From the NCBI GenBank assembly GCA_046349635.1, contig JAXMBX010000030.1:1-61145 (forward strand): a stretch of 61,145 nucleotides of DNA, read 5' to 3'. Source of the DNA: JAXMBX01 sp046349635 (lineage in GTDB: Bacteria; Planctomycetota; Planctomycetia; Planctomycetales; Planctomycetaceae). The notes below the pieces were generated by a model that did no database searches, was not told the origin of the DNA, and saw only the letters and a list, made by a program, of their open reading frames with translations. Position numbers and translations under genes: made by a program. Shown piece by piece: positions 57,110-61,145 of the stretch (the first letter of the stretch is position 1; every line of letters starts with the position of its first letter).

Positions 57110-57323
57110 CATGGCCACGAGTTTCAAGCCTCGAATCCGTTTCTGTCCACATCACCTCTCCGGTCCTTCACCTGCATGCAGGTCATTCGCTCCACGCAAC
57201 ACGCGGCGATTTATTGGCCGGCACCGTCGAAAGATTGATCGTCAGACCCTCTTGTTGATCTCACCCGCGCGTTGTAGTTTTGAATCTGACAACGACAACG
57301 CTGCTGTTCGCAAGAAAGTTGAT

Positions 57324-58363
57324 ATGACATCCCGCCGATTCCTCCCGTTCCTGCTGATGATTGCCGTAGGATGCGGCTCGTTTCTGTCGATGCCGTCTTT
57401 GCCCCCTTCAAAACACGTTGACCGACTCGACGCAGTCAGTCCCCGAAAAAAGCGACTCCAGCGAAACCGGCCCCCCAGAAACCGAGACCCGTCTCGGTCG
57501 TCAAGATTGAGAAGCTCAACGCGAAACATCTACCGAATCCCGTCCGCGTGCATGAAAAAGTCATCTCGGGTGGACTTCCCTCAGGAGACGAGGCGTTTGC
57601 CGAATTGCAGGACATGGGCATCAAGACCATCATCAGTGTCGATGGTGCAAAGCCCGACGTCGGCACGGCCGAGAAGTATGGCATGCAGTACGTACACCTC
57701 CCGCACGGTTACGACGGCGTCCCGGAAGAACGCGCCCGGGAACTGGCGAAAGCGGTCCGCGATCTGAAGGGACCGATCTATCTCCATTGCCATCATGGAA
57801 AACATCGCAGCCCTGCGGCGGCCGCTGTGGCGTGCATCGGCGCGGGACTTATCGGTCATGACGACGGCCCGAAAGTCCTCGCGATCGCCGGTACGAGTGC
57901 GGCGTATCGCGGTCTGTTTCAATCGGTCGAGGCCGCACACACCTTCGAGAAGGCGTTTCTGGATGACCTCGATGTGGATTTTCCACCCGTTGCCAAGCTG
58001 CCGGCCATGGCTGAGGCCATGATCGAAATCGAGCACGTGGACGACCGCCTCAAAGCGATTGAACAGGCGGGCTGGAAAACACCCGCCGATCAACCGGCAC
58101 TCGTTCCCGATCACGAAGCCCTCTTGCTGCGTGAACACTTCACGGAACTCTTGCGGACCAAAGAGCTGCAAGCCAAACCGGAGAAGTTTCGGCAACTCGC
58201 GCAAGAAGCGGAGAAGGTCAGCCAGGCTCTTGAGGACGCACTCAAGCGACCGACGACTAAACCGGACGCTGCATCAAAACTGTTCCTGGCCGTCAACAAT
58301 AACTGCAAAGCCTGCCACACCGCGTTTCGGGATATTCCACTCAAGGAAAAGGGCCTGAAATAG
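57324..58363 (+). pseudogene. Exported protein-tyrosine/dual-specificity phosphatase fused to a cytochrome c'-like haem domain, one frameshift
   Basis: Starting at 57324 the protein reads MTSRRFLPFLLMIAVGCGSF (signal or lipoprotein leader). One base appears missing in the homopolymer run near 57440; repair joins it to PKKATPAKPAPQKPRPVSVV, a linker, and then to the phosphatase fold (VISGGLPSGDEAFAELQDMGIKTIISVDG). The active site is HCHHGKHRSP (Cys-x5-Arg, about residue 152 after repair). The C-terminal 100 residues are helical and end NNNCKACHTAFRDI, one CXXCH near the end as in cytochrome c'. So a periplasmic phosphatase carries a covalent haem that could sense NO, CO or redox state. The real gene is about 346 residues. 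Confidence 0.8.
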
Positions 58364-58409
58364 CCGCAACGACTCAGCAGACCTCGCTGCAGCCCGGCCC
58401 CCTGCTCCC

Positions 58410-59183
58410 CTACTTCAGGAAATCCTTGTAGAGTCCCTTCACCTGCTGGATTCCCGCGTTCCACAGCCTTCCATCAGACGTGATCGACAGCAACTGGCAC
58501 CCCTTCTCCACGCACATCGCGGCGTACTTGGGATCGGGCGGAACAATCCCCCACCACTTCCCCTGCCGTCGACACGCCGCAGCCACACGCTCGACCCCTT
58601 CCAGGCATTTCGGATTCCAGAAATCCCCCGTCACGCCGAGCGCCTGGCTCAGATCCGCCGGACCGACAAACAGCATGTCCACTCCCGGCACCGCCGCGAT
58701 CGCTTCACAATCTTCCAGCGCCTCGAGCGCTTCGATCTGGATAAAGACCAGCGTCTCCTTATTGGCCCGTTCGCAATGTTCCGCCGCGGGAACCGTTCCG
58801 AAGCGCGCATCAAACGAACCGGTATTCAGTCCTCGCCAGCCGCGCGGCGCGTACTTCGCCCACTGCACGATCTCTTCCGTCTGTTCCACGCTCCGCACCT
58901 GGGCGGCCATGATTCCACTCGCACCCGATTCCAGGCTCCGGCTCACGATCGAGTAATCCGTCGGCGGCAGGCGGACGAAGCTGTCCATCCCCTGGCTGCG
59001 CGCCGCCAGTGTTCCGATCTCCAGTTGCTCGATGCTGTTCCCCACGTGCTCCATGTCGAACCACACCGCGTCGAATCCGCCGTGCATTCCCAGCGCCTGC
59101 AGGAAATTATGGTGCAGGAACCGCCCCACCCCGCACGCAATCGCCACTTCGCCCCGTTCCAACTTCTGTCGCAACATCCCCAT
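58410..59183 (-). CDS. HpcH/HpaI aldolase/citrate lyase family protein
   Basis: Metal-dependent class II aldolase of 257 residues. The ATG at 59183 gives MGMLRQKLERGEVAIACG, the family N-terminus; the longer frame is not supported. Motifs: DAVWFDMEHVGNS (about 38-50), FVRLPPTDYS, the catalytic glutamate/metal ligand in FIQIEALEALED and the loop GVDMLFVGPADLSQALG (about 168-184). It cleaves or forms 4-hydroxy-2-oxo acids with pyruvate. The substrate is unknown. It is convergent with the phosphatase gene, 46 bp apart. Confidence 0.9.
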   Translation of the reverse strand: MGMLRQKLERGEVAIACGVGRFLHHNFLQALGMHGGFDAVWFDMEHVGNSIEQLEIGTLAARSQGMDSFVRLPPTDYSIVSRSLESGASGIMAAQVRSVEQTEEIVQWAKYAPRGWRGLNTGSFDARFGTVPAAEHCERANKETLVFIQIEALEALEDCEAIAAVPGVDMLFVGPADLSQALGVTGDFWNPKCLEGVERVAAACRRQGKWWGIVPPDPKYAAMCVEKGCQLLSITSDGRLWNAGIQQVKGLYKDFLK

Positions 59184-59330
59184 GAATCTGTCCTGCCTCA
59201 GCCTGTGTCTTGAAAACGCCCGAAACCACTCTTTTGATCCAGCAGTCTGACGACATTTCCACGTAATGAAAAGTATCACTGCGTTCGAACTGTCAAATGC
59301 ATGATTGACTCCACACCTCGAATGCAGCTC

Positions 59331-59375
59331 CTCCGGGGGCCGTGGTCCATTTGCCTCCAATCCACGCCCCCGGAG
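59331..59375. repeat. GC-rich hairpin with T-rich flank
   Basis: CTCCGGGGGCCGTGG (59331-59345) pairs with CCACGCCCCCGGAG (59362-59375) with a single bulged base. TTCTT follows, so it could be a terminator. Confidence 0.45.
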
Positions 59376-59390
59376 TTCTTAACCCCGTTC

Positions 59391-59465
59391 AACAAAATGC
59401 TCTGGACGAAGCCCGTTCTTCCGTAAACTGCCGATCAGGCTTGTCCACCAACCGCATTTTGTGGT
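59391..59465. repeat. Copy 2 of the ~75-bp inverted-repeat element
   Basis: Begins AACAAAATGCTCTGGACGAA and ends TCCACCAACCGCATTTTGTGG. Outer 9 bp ACAAAATGC and GCATTTTGT are inverted. About 130 bp before the cysteine-rich gene at 59594. Confidence 0.7.
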
Positions 59466-59593
59466 TCTTAACTTCCAGCCCCCACAGGCGATACGCAGAC
59501 AACCGCACACGCCCGAGACAATCACGTTGACTCGTTTCTGAATCTGGCGATAATTGAAATAGAGCGTTCGGTATTTCTTTCAGCAGGTGTCCA

Positions 59594-60058
59594 GTGTCTG
59601 GGATACGACTTCTCAACCTGATTCTCAGTATGGCGATTCTGGTCTCCGGGGCAGCCCCCGTGAGGGCCGGGCAATGCTGCAATCGCCCCCAAAAGATTTC
59701 CGCCGAACAGAAGCCCTCCAAAAGTTGCTGCACCCAGAAAACGACCGCGCCCCGCAGTTGCTGCGGTACGAAGTCTGCCTGTCCCGGATGTGATCAAAAA
59801 ATCGCGGCCTCTTCGGCTTGTGGTATCTCCTGCCGCTGCACCTGTGGCAGTCGGCCTGCATCCCCCATCGCCCCCGAGAAGCAACAATCTCGCCCCTCGC
59901 TCGAACGAACCCTGTCTCTTCTGCAGCTTCCGGTGCTTTCCACCGTCGATCTGATCTCGCTGCAAAGCAGTGATCTCTTTTCGGTTCACAGCCCCCTGGG
60001 TCGTTGCCACGCGCAGAATCTGCGCCTGCATGGCTTGCTCTGTGTCTGGACAGTGTGA
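59594..60058 (+). CDS. Exported cysteine-rich protein
   Basis: Protein of 154 residues. The GTG at 59594 gives a clear signal peptide (MSGIRLLNLILSMAILVSGAAPVRAGQ). The mature part has paired cysteines (QCCN, SCCTQ, SCCGTK, CPGC, CGISCRCTCG, within about residues 28-85), suited to metal binding. The C-terminal half lacks such pairs. It is 149 bp upstream of a metallothionein-like gene, so both may handle metals in the periplasm. No known family. Confidence 0.7.
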   Translation: MSGIRLLNLILSMAILVSGAAPVRAGQCCNRPQKISAEQKPSKSCCTQKTTAPRSCCGTKSACPGCDQKIAASSACGISCRCTCGSRPASPIAPEKQQSRPSLERTLSLLQLPVLSTVDLISLQSSDLFSVHSPLGRCHAQNLRLHGLLCVWTV

Positions 60059-60206
60059 AAACGGCATTCGCCGGTCCATCTCCTGTTCTCCCGGCCTGAC
60101 CGGTGAGTTATTTTGACGGCCCTTTCACACTTAAAGTCCGGGGAATCTGTCCACAGATTCGCGCAACACGCCCGTGGACCTTCCCAAATTCACAGAAAGC
60201 AAAATC

Positions 60207-60584
60207 ATGAATTCTCGAATTCTCTTGTCCGCCCTGGTGGGTGGCCTGCTCATCGCCGGCCTCGCTCTCGGTAATCTTTCCGCCAGCAGTTCCACTCAAA
60301 AGGTGACGACCGCTGCGGTTGAATGCCCCGCCGTCTGCACGACGGGAACCCCCTGCTCCGCGTCCGTCGGTTGTTCGCAACACGGCTGCTGCAAGGGTCC
60401 CTCCTCGGCTCAGCCCACCACCGCTGCGGTCGTGCTGGCCGCCGCCGCCACGACTGCCACTCCATGTGGTGCCGGCGAGTGCAAATGCGTCGCCGGTTGC
60501 TGCCAGGATGGCAAGTGCTGCCAGGCCACCGGCTGCGAATGTGCTTCCTGCGCCTGCCCCGCCGGGGCCTGCTGCAAGAAGTAA
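60207..60584 (+). CDS. Exported metallothionein-like cysteine-rich protein
   Basis: Protein of 125 residues with about 19 cysteines. The N-terminus (about 1-22) is a signal peptide or anchor (MNSRILLSALVGGLLIAGLAL). Cysteines cluster as ECPAVC, GCSQHGCC, then CGAGECKCVAGCC and KCCQATGCECASCACP ending in ACCKK, a C-x-C and CC pattern like metallothioneins. The domain is separated from the first cluster by an alanine-rich spacer. Cadmium, zinc or copper binding outside the cytoplasm is inference. The ATG at 60207 is preferred to the longer frame. Confidence 0.75.
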   Translation: MNSRILLSALVGGLLIAGLALGNLSASSSTQKVTTAAVECPAVCTTGTPCSASVGCSQHGCCKGPSSAQPTTAAVVLAAAATTATPCGAGECKCVAGCCQDGKCCQATGCECASCACPAGACCKK

Positions 60585-60616
60585 CGCCGCAGAGTCTGCT
60601 TTGATTGTTTGAACCC

Positions 60617-60658
60617 GGGAGGGGAATCGTTTTGGCGTTTCCTCTCCCGTTTTCGTTT
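60617..60658 (+). terminator. Rho-independent terminator after the metallothionein-like gene
   Basis: CGGGAGGGGA (60617-60626) pairs with TCCTCTCCCG (60641-60650) with one G-T wobble, followed by TTTTCGTTTT. Confidence 0.7.
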
Positions 60659-60679
60659 TTCGGCTGCGACAATACAGCC

Positions 60680-61145
60680 ATGCCCCTGCACATCACCGAA
60701 ACCACCGTCAAGAACATCCTCACCCGCACCTCGGGCTATCTGCGTGAAGTCTCCTCTCACTCCCTGCAGCCTTATCGCGGCTGCACGTTCGGAAACTCCC
60801 TCTGCGGCGCAGGGTGCTATGTCCAGCACAGCCGCCATATCCTCGCGGGCCGCCAGTGGGGTCAGTTCGTCGAAGTCCGCACCAATGCCGCCGATTCCTA
60901 TCGGGAAAATTATCCCCGCGAGTCCCGCTGGGCTCGCGCCAATCGCACCGACTTCTCGATCTTTTGCTCCAGCGCGACAGACCCGTTCGTTCCGCAGGAA
61001 CAAAAGTACGGCATCACCCGCTCCTTGCTGCAAGCGATGTGTGATCTCCCCCCGGATCGCCTCATCCTCCAGACACATTCCGCGCAGGTCGCCCGTTATG
61101 TGGATCTCTGTCGCGCCTTGCACGACCGCACTCGACTGCGGATTC
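60680..61145 (+). CDS. Radical SAM protein of the SPL-like type, cut by window edge
   Basis: N-terminal 155 residues of a radical SAM enzyme; the frame is open to the last base. The cluster-binding cysteines appear in YRGCTFGNSLCGAGCYVQ (about residues 34-51), a C-x6-C-x3-C spacing rather than the usual C-x3-C-x2-C, as seen in some uncharacterised SPL/PA0069-like members. The downstream SATDPFVPQEQKYGITRSLLQAM segment is typical of that group. Reaction unknown. Confidence 0.8.
   Translation, partial: MPLHITETTVKNILTRTSGYLREVSSHSLQPYRGCTFGNSLCGAGCYVQHSRHILAGRQWGQFVEVRTNAADSYRENYPRESRWARANRTDFSIFCSSATDPFVPQEQKYGITRSLLQAMCDLPPDRLILQTHSAQVARYVDLCRALHDRTRLRI

Noticed and set aside
53628..59465. 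The repeated ~75-bp elements as a CRISPR array
   Set aside because: Copies are kilobases apart, have inverted ends and no regular spacers; no cas genes occur.

Overview
The window looks like part of a planctomycete chromosome (Planctomycetales-type, about 58-60% GC). Lineage markers are a DUF1559 prepilin-like protein with an N-terminal methylation motif, a DUF1571 protein, a ~100-residue Flp-pilin-like small protein, a DUF3748 protein, multihaem cytochromes and secreted kelch and cysteine-rich proteins. No phage, plasmid or transposase gene was found. Genes sit on both strands in short operons.

Layout. 0-7.3 kb: a 5'-truncated DUF4838 protein, a tRNA-3'-end-like fragment, a Tat-exported cupin, CIA30, DUF1990, an NAD(P)-binding epimerase-like protein, GYD, TspO and a small basic protein. 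7.4-19 kb: a minus-strand cbb3-type cytochrome oxidase operon running from a dihaem cytochrome c lipoprotein through CcoN and CcoO, small membrane subunits, a CcoI-type copper ATPase, a SafE-like protein and a DUF4405 protein to a PAS histidine kinase and a single-domain response regulator. It faces a divergent NtrC-type regulator. A good sigma-54 promoter and a pair of 17-bp direct repeats lie between them. 19-25 kb: PEP carboxylase, a CFA-synthase-like methyltransferase and a geranylgeranyl-reductase-like flavoprotein, all with several frameshifts. 25-30 kb: an OprB-like porin and an ECF42-type sigma factor with its YciI/DGPF and DoxX partners. 30-36 kb: DUF3748, then a cysteine desulfurase, a SpoU methyltransferase and an ArnT-like glycosyltransferase, the last three frameshifted. 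36-48 kb: pilin-like protein, DUF1571, QueD-like protein, DegT aminotransferase, a very unusual membrane-embedded sigma-54 activator behind four copies of a 12-bp palindrome, an SGNH hydrolase, HolA and a phosphohexomutase-like protein lacking the catalytic motifs. 48-53.5 kb: protoglobin, then a Rieske / cytochrome b / octahaem HAO-like cytochrome set and an Ldh-family dehydrogenase. 53.5-61 kb: initiator tRNA, kelch protein, YkgJ, DUF1559, a phosphatase fused to a cytochrome c'-like domain, HpcH/HpaI aldolase, two exported cysteine-rich proteins (one metallothionein-like) and the start of a radical SAM protein.

Together the window is rich in respiratory genes: a regulated high-affinity oxidase, a quinol-oxidising bc-type complex with an HAO-like haem subunit, and haem sensor/signalling proteins. 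The strongest leads are the sigma-54 control region of the cbb3 operon, the membrane-bound sigma-54 activator with its palindromes, the phosphatase-cytochrome fusion, the Rieske/cyt b/octahaem module, and a family of three ~75-bp inverted-repeat elements. Frameshifts cluster at 18.1-24.9 and 32.4-35.8 kb, in otherwise well conserved housekeeping genes. Indel errors in the assembly are at least as likely there as real gene decay.
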